Part shown: positions 1-5,071 of the stretch, piece by piece
Position numbering within the stretch: the first letter of the stretch is position 1
Layout: each line of letters opens with the position of its first letter
Assembly (NCBI GenBank): GCA_025350445.1
Contig: JANXXV010000518.1
Location: 1 to 5,071, forward strand
Source: Bryobacteraceae bacterium
GTDB lineage: Bacteria; Acidobacteriota; Terriglobia; Bryobacterales; Bryobacteraceae
Length of the DNA stretch: 5,071 nt
Direction: 5' to 3'
Notes under the pieces: generated by a model
Told to the model about the DNA's origin: nothing
Databases searched by the model: none
Seen by the model: only the letters and a program-made list of their open reading frames with translations
Translations under genes and position numbers: made by a program

Positions 1-185
1 TGAGAAAGATCCCAGCCGACCAGTTGGTTCGCAAAGTGATCGATCAAGAAGGCGGTCCCTTGATCCACAACGGCTCGGAAGATGAGCAGCGTTCCTTCGA
101 TTCCACCTGCCGGAAGTTCTACAGACTCCTCGCTCAACCCCGGCGGTGACACCTTTCACTTACCCACAGATTCCTCAGAGGAGCC
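1..185. other. Unassigned segment beyond the PIN breakpoint
   Basis: No recognised gene lies here. Two complementary reading frames stay open to the left edge. On the plus strand, positions 3-149 read as a 48-residue C-terminal tail (RKIPADQLVRKVIDQ... ending RKFYRLLAQPRR) that closes at TGA 147-149; a hand count gives about two-thirds GC in third positions. On the minus strand, a frame from GTG at 152 runs 50 codons to the edge (VSPPGLSEES...DHFANQLVGWDLS), with somewhat lower GC3. The plus-strand tail is slightly more protein-like, but I recognise neither. The segment does not continue the PIN-domain protein, so it was probably joined to it by an insertion or deletion. It could be the end of an insertion sequence or the 3' end of an unrelated convergent gene. 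Confidence 0.3.
118..176 (-). repeat. Pair of related 14-mers, possible mobile-element end
   Basis: Read on the minus strand, GAGGAATCTGTGGG (176 to 163) and GAGGAGTCTGTAGA (131 to 118) match at 11 of 14 bases and are 45 bases apart. The first copy overlaps a small palindrome, TCCTC-A-GAGGA on the plus strand at 172-182, close to the point where the PIN gene stops matching its family. Repeated short motifs just inside an end are known for some insertion sequences, for example the IS21 family; linking this pair to such an element is inference only. No transposase is visible, and a chance repeat remains possible. Confidence 0.3.
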
Positions 186-302
186 AAAATTTTGGATTCG
201 TTTCGTGTTGACGCGACCAACCAGCAGCAGAACCAGGAGATTAGTATCGACGAAGACGCCTTTTGCCCGATGTTTTTCGATGAGCACCCGGGCGTCGGGC
301 AT
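156..302 (-). pseudogene. Truncated PIN-domain ribonuclease gene (N-terminal fragment)
   Basis: This 48-codon frame starts at ATG 302-300, immediately after the TAA of the upstream gene, so the two were very likely co-translated. Residues 16-29 (VFVDTNLLVLLLVG) are the first strand and active-site entry of a PIN domain: Asp19 in the DTN motif is the first of the metal-binding acidic residues. The following VNTKRIQNF also fits PIN proteins of this subgroup, in which KRT and then a Tyr/Phe-rich stretch would be expected. After Phe39 (codon 188-186) the match ends and nine unrelated residues lead to TGA at 158-156. PIN proteins normally have about 130-170 residues and three or four acidic catalytic residues, so this product lacks most of the fold and cannot be an active nuclease. 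Intact relatives are metal-dependent RNases, many of them toxins of toxin-antitoxin pairs. The break looks like an insertion or deletion junction, because no other frame downstream restores PIN sequence. Confidence 0.7.
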
Positions 303-692
303 TTAGGTCATCGCGGGAACCGCTAAGAGCCGAATTTTCATCGACAGGACTTCGCCATTACTCTTCGATACCGTAAATATTTTGTACTCACGCGTTGCAT
401 CCGCGCCGAGCGTGGCGCCAACACCGGCTAACATGGCAGCGATAGAACCAGGCGGTACAAAGGCCGCGCTGAGGGTAATAAGCCAGACTTCAATTCCGTC
501 CAAACTTGAAGACTCTATCTCTTCGAGGCGTATATCTACCGTCCGTTGAGCACCTAGAGAATTCCTCGCGAATTCAATCGCCGCCGCGACGGCGCCGTTA
601 ATATCTACCTTCTTGCAACGATAGCACCCGATGAATTGCTTGAGGCTAACCGATCCCCAAGGTGCGCACCACCGGATCGGGCTAATCTTCAA
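303..692 (-). CDS. Small conserved protein of unknown function, paired with PIN gene
   Basis: A frame of 129 codons from TTG 692-690 to TAA 305-303. The conserved part seems to begin around VDINGAVAAAIEFA (residue 29 on). A charged strand follows (VDIRLEEIE, residues 52-60), then a WLITLS strand, a Gly/Ala-rich hydrophobic stretch with FVPPGSIAAMLAG, and a C-terminal hairpin, REYKIFTV..NGEVLSMKIRLL. The pattern 'REYK-hydrophobic-V...GEV.SMKIR' is one I associate with small uncharacterised proteins encoded next to PIN-domain genes; a role as partner or antitoxin of the nuclease is inference. The start is uncertain. TTG at 692 overlaps the permease end by 11 bases, has no well-spaced Shine-Dalgarno, and adds about 28 residues unlike the family. 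No ATG or GTG lies in frame near residue 29, although AGAAGG sits at 613-608, five bases before an ATT codon at 602-600. GC in third positions is only about half over the conserved 101 codons, against about 83% in the first 60 codons of the neighbouring permease. Confidence 0.65.
   Translation of the reverse strand: MKISPIRWCAPWGSVSLKQFIGCYRCKKVDINGAVAAAIEFARNSLGAQRTVDIRLEEIESSSLDGIEVWLITLSAAFVPPGSIAAMLAGVGATLGADATREYKIFTVSKSNGEVLSMKIRLLAVPAMT
600..613 (-). promoter_or_regulatory. Possible ribosome binding site before a non-standard start
   Basis: On the minus strand AGAAGG (613-608) is followed after five bases by an in-frame ATT (602-600), which opens the conserved part of the small protein. 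In relatives I would expect Met-Asp or Met-Asn near this point. Either ATT is used as a rare start, or a former ATG was lost by point mutation, or translation begins at the distant TTG at 692. The sequence alone does not decide. Confidence 0.3.
650..680. repeat. Inverted repeat with central palindrome after the permease gene
   Basis: CCGATCC at 650-656 and GGATCGG at 674-680 are perfect 7-base inverted arms. Between them lies the perfect 10-base palindrome GGTGCGCACC (661-670). The structure begins just after the permease stop codon (684-682, minus strand). It has no T-run after the stem in either direction, so it is not a typical intrinsic terminator. It could be a transcript-processing or 3'-end-stabilising hairpin, or an operator for the downstream small gene. 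Confidence 0.35.
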
Positions 693-2352
693 AAGTCAGT
701 ACAATTTCCTCCGGCTGCCACGCCCGATAGCGGCGGCACCCCAGAAACAGCGTGGAGCAGAGCACATAGAACATCCCGACCCTTACCGCTCGAAGCAAGA
801 TCCACTTTTCCAGATCCGTCATCGCGAAGCTGTAAGTTGCCAGGCCGTAAAGATAGAGCGCCGCCAGCGTTGCGGCGTTCATCTTTCCGGGAAGAAACGA
901 ACACGCGAACGGGATCTTTCGAAAGTGAAAGAACAGGAGTTCCACCAGCAACAGCGAAGTGATCACCCCGAAGGAAAGATGGAACAGCGCTACGTTCCAA
1001 CGCCAGAACACAAATTCCAATGGAGCCAGAATCGCGAACAGAGGGACTATCGCGAATAGCAGCACCCATCGGCGCGATGCCTTCAGGTGTTCGCCGGAGG
1101 CATTGCCATCGGTCACCTGAAATGCCCAATTCGGCGGAAGTTCGGCAGGAAAACTGAACGCTGCCCGCAAAGCGGTAAGCAGGCAGCACGAAACGATTAG
1201 CGGCGCCGTTAGCAGCCCTGAGGAGGAAAGTTGAATCCGCGGTGCGCCGCCCACATCCACCACGGGAAATAGAATCACAATCGCAAAGGCAATCGCGAAC
1301 CCGCCATAGGCCGCCAGAAACAGTCGATGCTTCGTACTCCGTGCCAACGTTTGGCCAATGAAATGAAATGTCGCCCGCTGCAGCGGATGCCGCAGCAGCA
1401 TACGGTGACGCAGTTCCGTCAGTTTGGTCCGCAACCGGCCCGGTCCGCTTGGGTCCAGTTCGATGCTCTCCAGCGCTTTCCGCGCGTGCCGCCGATATCC
1501 GGCGATGTAGGCGATCAGGCAGCCTGCGCTCACCACGGCCAGCGAGCGCAAGGCAAACGCGGCCAGCGGATGAAACTCCGGATGCACCACGCCCGGCCGC
1601 AAGCTCTCATACAATCCGAGAAACCAGAAGCAGGGGAAATAAAACAGATAAGGGCTGTTCTGTTCCACCAAACGTCGAACCAACGCGGAGATCAGCGGGT
1701 ACAGCACCAAGACCAATACCAGAAGCCCCATGGAAACCATCTGCACCAGCGGGGACACCCAGCGGAACGCATTGCCGGGGAGCACGTTGATCAGCACACC
1801 CTGCAACCCGGCGAAGAAGAACGCCACGAACAAGCCTCCGCCAATGGCGCTGGCCGCGTGCGCGAACATCATGCGATGGAAGTCCGCGTCCGAGCCGGCG
1901 GTCCCCATGCTGACCATCGGTAACATCACCGTCCAAAAGCAATTTACGTCGAATGCGAAGAGCCCCAGAAAGACGCACAGCGCGGCAACCTTCGCGCAGA
2001 AGAGAGTTAACACGCGAATCGGCAAGGCACTTAAGATGAGGTAGTCCCGGCGGTCCGGGAAGAGTGAATCCCACTCGAATACCGTTACGAATCCCATCAC
2101 CAACATTGAGTAAGAAATGAATAAATACCGGTCCGATGTGGCTTGCCAACTGTCGAAGGGATGCCGTGCAGTGGGCGGATAGTGCTTCATCATGAAGAAG
2201 CACAGGAAGAAGCCCGGCACCGCCGGCAGGCCCAGCAATTGGATTATGTTCGTCTGCATCTCGCCCTGGCGGGAGAGAGCGCCGTTGTCGAAGAAGCGCG
2301 CAAAGAAATGGCGCGTCAAGGTGAGGAATCGTGAGCGCGGAAGTTGCTTCAT
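682..2352 (-). CDS. Polytopic membrane protein, probable ABC-2-like exporter permease
   Basis: A 556-residue membrane protein, probably the channel half of an ABC transporter with the ATPase encoded immediately upstream. The start is ATG 2352-2350, sharing ATGA with the ATPase stop; AGGG lies six bases before it. The frame stays open upstream as far as 2526, but that part is only the ATPase gene read in another frame. By eye there are about 11-13 hydrophobic segments, near residues 35-55, 76-93, 114-134, 165-190, 202-225, 236-248, 266-286, 343-365, 377-397, 430-450, 456-476, 492-511 and 523-538. A basic cytoplasmic-looking loop (residues 286-342, rich in Arg/Lys/His) splits it into two halves, as if two six-helix units sit in one chain. 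Residues 93-112 (EWDSLFPDRRDY followed by LILSALPIR) and 402-412 (PAELPPNWAFQ) look like conserved signatures of a permease type I associate with Acidobacteria. Ordinary ABC-2 permeases are about 250-400 residues, so this is long. The substrate is unknown. Confidence 0.85.
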   Translation of the reverse strand: MKQLPRSRFLTLTRHFFARFFDNGALSRQGEMQTNIIQLLGLPAVPGFFLCFFMMKHYPPTARHPFDSWQATSDRYLFISYSMLVMGFVTVFEWDSLFPDRRDYLILSALPIRVLTLFCAKVAALCVFLGLFAFDVNCFWTVMLPMVSMGTAGSDADFHRMMFAHAASAIGGGLFVAFFFAGLQGVLINVLPGNAFRWVSPLVQMVSMGLLVLVLVLYPLISALVRRLVEQNSPYLFYFPCFWFLGLYESLRPGVVHPEFHPLAAFALRSLAVVSAGCLIAYIAGYRRHARKALESIELDPSGPGRLRTKLTELRHRMLLRHPLQRATFHFIGQTLARSTKHRLFLAAYGGFAIAFAIVILFPVVDVGGAPRIQLSSSGLLTAPLIVSCCLLTALRAAFSFPAELPPNWAFQVTDGNASGEHLKASRRWVLLFAIVPLFAILAPLEFVFWRWNVALFHLSFGVITSLLLVELLFFHFRKIPFACSFLPGKMNAATLAALYLYGLATYSFAMTDLEKWILLRAVRVGMFYVLCSTLFLGCRRYRAWQPEEIVLTFED

Positions 2353-3119
2353 GGGCCGCCCTGCATCACTTCGACAATGCCGCGGGCAACATCTTCCATG
2401 TTCTCCTGCTGTACCAGCTCGCTGAAGATGTCCTCCAGCGTCGGCAGGCTCATCAGACTGCGAAGATTCACCACCGAATCGTCGGCCATGATCCTGCCCT
2501 TGTATATGATGATCACCTTGGCGCAAACACGCTCGACAACTTCCAGAACGTGAGAGATGTACAGAATCACTTTGCCGTTGTGCGCCGGCGCAGCCAAAAG
2601 ATGCTTGAACAGCAGTGCCGATGCGATGTCGAGCCCGGAAAGCGGTTCGTCGAAGATGAGAAGATCGGGATCGTGCAACAGTGCGGCCGACAGCAGCACC
2701 CGTCGCTTCATGCCTTTGGAGTACGCGGAAATCGGAACGAAGCGATGCGGATGAAGCGAGAACAATTGGAGCAGGTCGTTGGCCTTCCGTGTAACCGCAG
2801 CCTCGGGCAGACGGCGCAGGCGCCCGATCAGTTGCAGATACTCCAGGCCGCTGAGATACGTGTAAACGTGCGCCTCTTCTGGAACGTACCCAAGCCGTTT
2901 CTTGTAGGCATTCAGATCCGTGCGGATGGCGGTGCCGTCCAACAGCACTTCGCCTGTGGTGGGTTCCAGCAACCCGGTCAACATCTTAACCGTGGTGGAT
3001 TTGCCGGACCCATTGGGCCCCAGGTAGCCGGTGACCTCACCCGGGCGAAGCGTGAAGGTGACGTGATCGACTACAGCTACATTCCGATAGTATCGGGTGA
3101 GGCCGCGGACCTCAAGCAC
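2349..3119 (-). CDS. Exporter-type ABC transporter ATPase (CcmA-like)
   Basis: A complete 256-residue nucleotide-binding subunit that would drive the membrane protein encoded next to it. Motifs in order: Walker A GPNGSGKST (residues 34-42), Q-loop region GYVPEEA (77-83, with Glu where many families have Gln), signature YSKGMKRRV (133-141, the variant usual in CcmA/NatA-like exporters), Walker B LLIFDEP (153-159, catalytic Glu158), D-loop SGLD (161-164) and switch His190 in YISH. After the core comes a short tail ending in GIVEVMQGGP. The start is GTG 3119-3117: the frame has a TAG eight codons further up and no other standard start in between. GGAG lies about 12 bases upstream, which is wide spacing. 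The TGA overlaps the next start as ATGA, so the two genes are translationally coupled. Such pairs move drugs, lipids, ions or polysaccharide precursors; the sequence does not show which. Confidence 0.93.
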   Translation of the reverse strand: MLEVRGLTRYYRNVAVVDHVTFTLRPGEVTGYLGPNGSGKSTTVKMLTGLLEPTTGEVLLDGTAIRTDLNAYKKRLGYVPEEAHVYTYLSGLEYLQLIGRLRRLPEAAVTRKANDLLQLFSLHPHRFVPISAYSKGMKRRVLLSAALLHDPDLLIFDEPLSGLDIASALLFKHLLAAPAHNGKVILYISHVLEVVERVCAKVIIIYKGRIMADDSVVNLRSLMSLPTLEDIFSELVQQENMEDVARGIVEVMQGGP

Positions 3120-3132
3120 AACACGGTTTGAC

Positions 3133-3159
3133 TCCGGGGTCTAGCAATTTGTTCCCGGA
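3133..3159 (-). promoter_or_regulatory. Intergenic hairpin overlapping the GTG gene's Shine-Dalgarno
   Basis: Directly after the TAA of the sugar permease, the minus strand reads TCCGGG, 15 bases, then CCCGGA, a perfect 6-base GC-rich stem (plus-strand arms 3133-3138 and 3154-3159). The distal arm contains the first three bases of the only GGAG upstream of the GTG start at 3119. There is no T-run, so intrinsic termination is unlikely. If folded, it could hide the ribosome site and lower or couple expression of the second ABC module; this role is inferred. Confidence 0.35.
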
Positions 3160-4083
3160 TTAACTCGACAGCTTCCGTTTCCGCAGTTCATCCACGCTCA
3201 CCGCAAGAATAATCACCGCGCCGATAATGGCCTGTTGCAAGTACGGGCTGATCCCCAATAAATCGCTGCCATTCGAGAGCAAGCCCATGATGAACGCACC
3301 CACCAGCGTCCCGATCACGCTGCCTTCGCCGCCGCGCAGACTGCCGCCGCCGATCACCACCGCGGCAATCGCCTGCAGTTCGTAGCCCTGACCCGCGGTC
3401 GGTTGTCCTGTCATCAGCCGCGAAGCCTCGATCATCCCCGCAAGGCCCGTCAAGGCGCCGCCGATAGCATAAACCGCCGTCACGTGAAACGCGACCGGAA
3501 TGCCCGCATAAAACGCCGCCTCGGGATTGCTGCCGATGGCGAACGCATAACGCCCTAGCCGCGTGTGTTCCATGATCACGTGCATCGCCGCCGCGCAAAC
3601 CAGCAGCACCCACAACACAAACGGCACGCCCAACACCGTGCCCTCGCCAAGGAAGGAAAAGCTCTGCGGGATCTGGTGGACGGGGAGTCCGTTCGAAATA
3701 ATCAACGTCAGTCCACGCACGATTCCCAGCGTTCCCAGCGTAACGATGAACGGATTGATGCGCAGCTTGGTGGTCAGCAGGCCGTTCACGAATCCCCAGA
3801 AGCAACCGGTCACGATTCCAACCACGATGCCCACCGGAATCGGGTAACCCTTCTCCATCGCCATTGTGCCTAGCAGCCCGCCCATCGCCAGAATGGCCCC
3901 GACCGACAGATCGATGCCGCCGGACACGATGATGAGCGTCATGCCCAGCGCCATGATGTTGATGACCGCTGTCTGCCGCACCACGCTGGACAGGTTCGTG
4001 TTCGTCAGGAAATGCGGCGACGCAATCGCCAGCGCGACGATCAATACGATCAGCGTTATGAACGGCAACAGCCGTTGAATCAT
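3160..4083 (-). CDS. RbsC-type sugar ABC transporter permease
   Basis: A complete 307-residue inner-membrane permease of the ribose/xylose/arabinose/galactose importer family (RbsC, XylH, AraH). Recognisable blocks: N-terminal helix (residues 5-21); SGGIDLSVGAILAM (54-67); the INPFIVTLGTLGIVRGLTLII stretch (109-129); the cytoplasmic ATPase-contact loop TRLGRYAFAIGSNPEAAFYAGI (174-195); AVYAIGGALTGLAG (203-216); AAVVIGGGSLRGGEGSVIGT (240-259); and a last hydrophobic helix (284-296) before the basic tail RKRKLSS. About eight to ten hydrophobic segments and the length fit the family. The start ATG 4083-4081 shares ATGA with the ATPase stop and has AGGAG (4096-4092) eight bases upstream, so the start is secure. 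It should form a homodimer with the ATPase encoded just before it. The sugar cannot be read from the permease; ribose is only the best-known case. Confidence 0.95.
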   Translation of the reverse strand: MIQRLLPFITLIVLIVALAIASPHFLTNTNLSSVVRQTAVINIMALGMTLIIVSGGIDLSVGAILAMGGLLGTMAMEKGYPIPVGIVVGIVTGCFWGFVNGLLTTKLRINPFIVTLGTLGIVRGLTLIISNGLPVHQIPQSFSFLGEGTVLGVPFVLWVLLVCAAAMHVIMEHTRLGRYAFAIGSNPEAAFYAGIPVAFHVTAVYAIGGALTGLAGMIEASRLMTGQPTAGQGYELQAIAAVVIGGGSLRGGEGSVIGTLVGAFIMGLLSNGSDLLGISPYLQQAIIGAVIILAVSVDELRKRKLSS

Positions 4084-5071
4084 GTAGTCTGCTCCTGCGG
4101 CGCAGCCAGCCGCATAATCTGTTCTTGGGTGGCGTTCCGGCCCGGCAACTCGCCGCTGATCCGGCCCTGGCGCATCACTAGAATGCGATCGGCCACTTGC
4201 AGCAATTCGGGCAGCTCGGAGCTCACCATCAGAATCGCCGCGCCGGACTTCGCCAGCTCATTCATCACGTCGAAAACTTCCACCTTCGCGCCAACGTCAA
4301 TGCCGCGCGTGGGCTCATCGAACAGGAAAATCTTCGCGCCGCGCGCCAGCCACTTCGCGATCACTACCTTCTGTTGATTGCCGCCGCTCAATCGTCCCGC
4401 CGGTTGCGAACCGGAAGAACACTTGATGTGCAGACGCGCGATGAAAGTGTTCGTCATTTGTTTACCCGCCGCCTGATTCAGAAATCCAAACGTACTAATC
4501 CCGCCCAAGCTTGCCAGCGTTACGTTCTCACTGATGGGCAGTCCGGTAGCCAATCCCGATTTCTGCCGGTCCTCTGGGATCAACGCGATGCCCGCCTGCA
4601 CTGCTTCCCGCGGCGTGCGGATCTTCATCTCCTTGCCATCGACGAAGATCTTTCCACGATCGACAGGGTCCAGCCCGAAGATAGCGCGGCATAGCTCAGT
4701 ACGGCCCGCGCCCATCAATCCGCCGATGCCGACAATCTCTCCGGCGCGCAAGTACATCGAGATGTCCTGCAGCATGTTTCCCCGGTATAAATTGTGTACC
4801 CGCAGCAGTTCTTTGCCGGGCGGCAGCGCGTCGCGTTGATAGATCGAGGTAACCTCGCGGCCCACCATGTGTTTGATCAACTGATCGGTAGTGAGTTCGC
4901 CCAGGGGGCACGTGTGTACCGTTTCGCCGTCGCGCAGGACGGTAACCCGATCGCCCACCGAACGCAGCTCATCCAGACGGTGAGTGATGTAGATGACGCC
5001 CATCTTTCGAGCTCGCAGCGTGCGCACGATCCCGAACACTTCCTTGGTCTCCGACTCGGACAGCGACGAGG
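4080..5071 (-). CDS. RbsA/MglA-type sugar ABC ATPase, 5' end outside window
   Basis: The C-terminal 330 or so residues of a twin-domain ATPase that normally has about 500; the N-terminal part is cut by the window edge, not broken. The visible protein opens with SSLSESETKE at 5069-5040, the stretch just after the first domain's Walker B (normally DEPTSSL). A GTG at 5039 is internal, not a start. Counting from Ser at 5069, the first domain ends with the switch region YITHRLDEL (His30). The second domain has the degenerate Walker A GLMGAGRTEL (117-126, Arg in place of Lys, usual for this family), IPEDRQKSGL (164-173), signature LSGGNQQKV (227-235), Walker B IFLFDEP (247-253) with TRGID (254-258), and MVSSEL (281-286), where Ser replaces the switch His as in RbsA. 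It energises uptake of a monosaccharide through the permease encoded next, which it overlaps by ATGA. A binding-protein gene would be expected nearby but is not in view. Confidence 0.95.
   Translation of the reverse strand, partial: SSLSESETKEVFGIVRTLRARKMGVIYITHRLDELRSVGDRVTVLRDGETVHTCPLGELTTDQLIKHMVGREVTSIYQRDALPPGKELLRVHNLYRGNMLQDISMYLRAGEIVGIGGLMGAGRTELCRAIFGLDPVDRGKIFVDGKEMKIRTPREAVQAGIALIPEDRQKSGLATGLPISENVTLASLGGISTFGFLNQAAGKQMTNTFIARLHIKCSSGSQPAGRLSGGNQQKVVIAKWLARGAKIFLFDEPTRGIDVGAKVEVFDVMNELAKSGAAILMVSSELPELLQVADRILVMRQGRISGELPGRNATQEQIMRLAAPQEQTT

Noticed and set aside
77..83. Glu instead of Gln in the Q-loop region of the CcmA-like ATPase (protein residues 77-83)
   Set aside because: GYVPEEA-type sequences are common in this ATPase subgroup, so it is not evidence of an inactive or novel enzyme.
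689..1189. Minus-strand frame containing PVLSLSKD, resembling the well-known CTGAGCTTGTCGAA-type genomic repeat translation
   Set aside because: The DNA here (GTTCTTTCACTTTCGAAAGAT on the minus strand) is not that repeat, and the true frame reads LLFFHFRKIPF of the permease. The resemblance is chance.
1327..1923. Plus-strand open frame of 198 codons inside the permease gene
   Set aside because: Antisense to continuous hydrophobic membrane segments of the minus-strand permease; composition is Gln/His/Arg-rich and no domain is visible.
2353..2526. Upstream extension of the permease frame by 58 codons
   Set aside because: The extension lies wholly inside the ATPase gene in another frame, has low-complexity Gly/Arg/His composition, and the ATGA overlap with AGGG six bases upstream gives a better start at 2352.
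2331..3131. Long plus-strand open frame of 266 codons opposite the CcmA-like ATPase
   Set aside because: It lies almost exactly antisense to a gene with complete ABC motifs, and its own translation is rich in Gln, His and Arg with no recognisable domain, as expected of a shadow in GC-rich DNA.
3188..3805. Minus-strand 205-codon frame overlapping the RbsC-type permease
   Set aside because: Frame-shifted shadow of the permease, Arg/Gly-rich, with no motifs.
5037..5039. GTG as the start of the sugar ATPase
   Set aside because: The frame continues to the window edge and encodes SSLSESETKE, the conserved stretch after the first Walker B, so the real start lies outside the window.

Overview
The window is a densely packed stretch of bacterial chromosome with every well-supported gene on the minus strand, read from the right edge to the left. 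It is GC-rich with strongly GC-ending codons in the transporter genes. The ABC-2-like permease type, and a small conserved gene placed directly in front of a PIN-domain gene, resemble arrangements common in Acidobacteria of the Solibacter/Bryobacter kind. That placement is recalled from general knowledge of these families and was not tested by a search.

In order of transcription: (1) the 3' two-thirds of a twin-domain sugar ABC ATPase of the RbsA/MglA type runs off the right edge (4080-5071). (2) An RbsC-type sugar permease follows with a 4-base ATGA overlap (3160-4083). Together these are the motor and channel of a monosaccharide importer; the periplasmic binding protein is not in the window. 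(3) After a 40-base gap holding a GC-rich inverted repeat comes an exporter-type ABC ATPase with a GTG start (2349-3119). (4) It overlaps by ATGA a large polytopic membrane protein of 556 residues (682-2352), which is probably its permease partner. (5) Next is a small conserved protein of unknown function (about 303-692) whose start codon is hard to place. (6) It abuts the start of a PIN-domain ribonuclease gene (156-302) that is broken after about 39 residues. (7) The last 185 bases at the left edge do not continue the PIN gene and look like unrelated DNA, possibly the end of a mobile element.

The four transporter genes could form one transcript made of two functionally different ABC systems, one for sugar uptake and one for export or membrane remodelling of unknown substrate. 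The small gene plus PIN pair looks like a separate accessory cassette: its codon third positions are much less GC-rich than those of the permease, and its nuclease is truncated. I see no CRISPR array, tRNA, rRNA or clear defence system. Nothing here is convincingly a new biological system; the most interesting spots are the broken PIN cassette with its breakpoint, the missing start codon of the small gene, and the hairpin between the two ABC modules.
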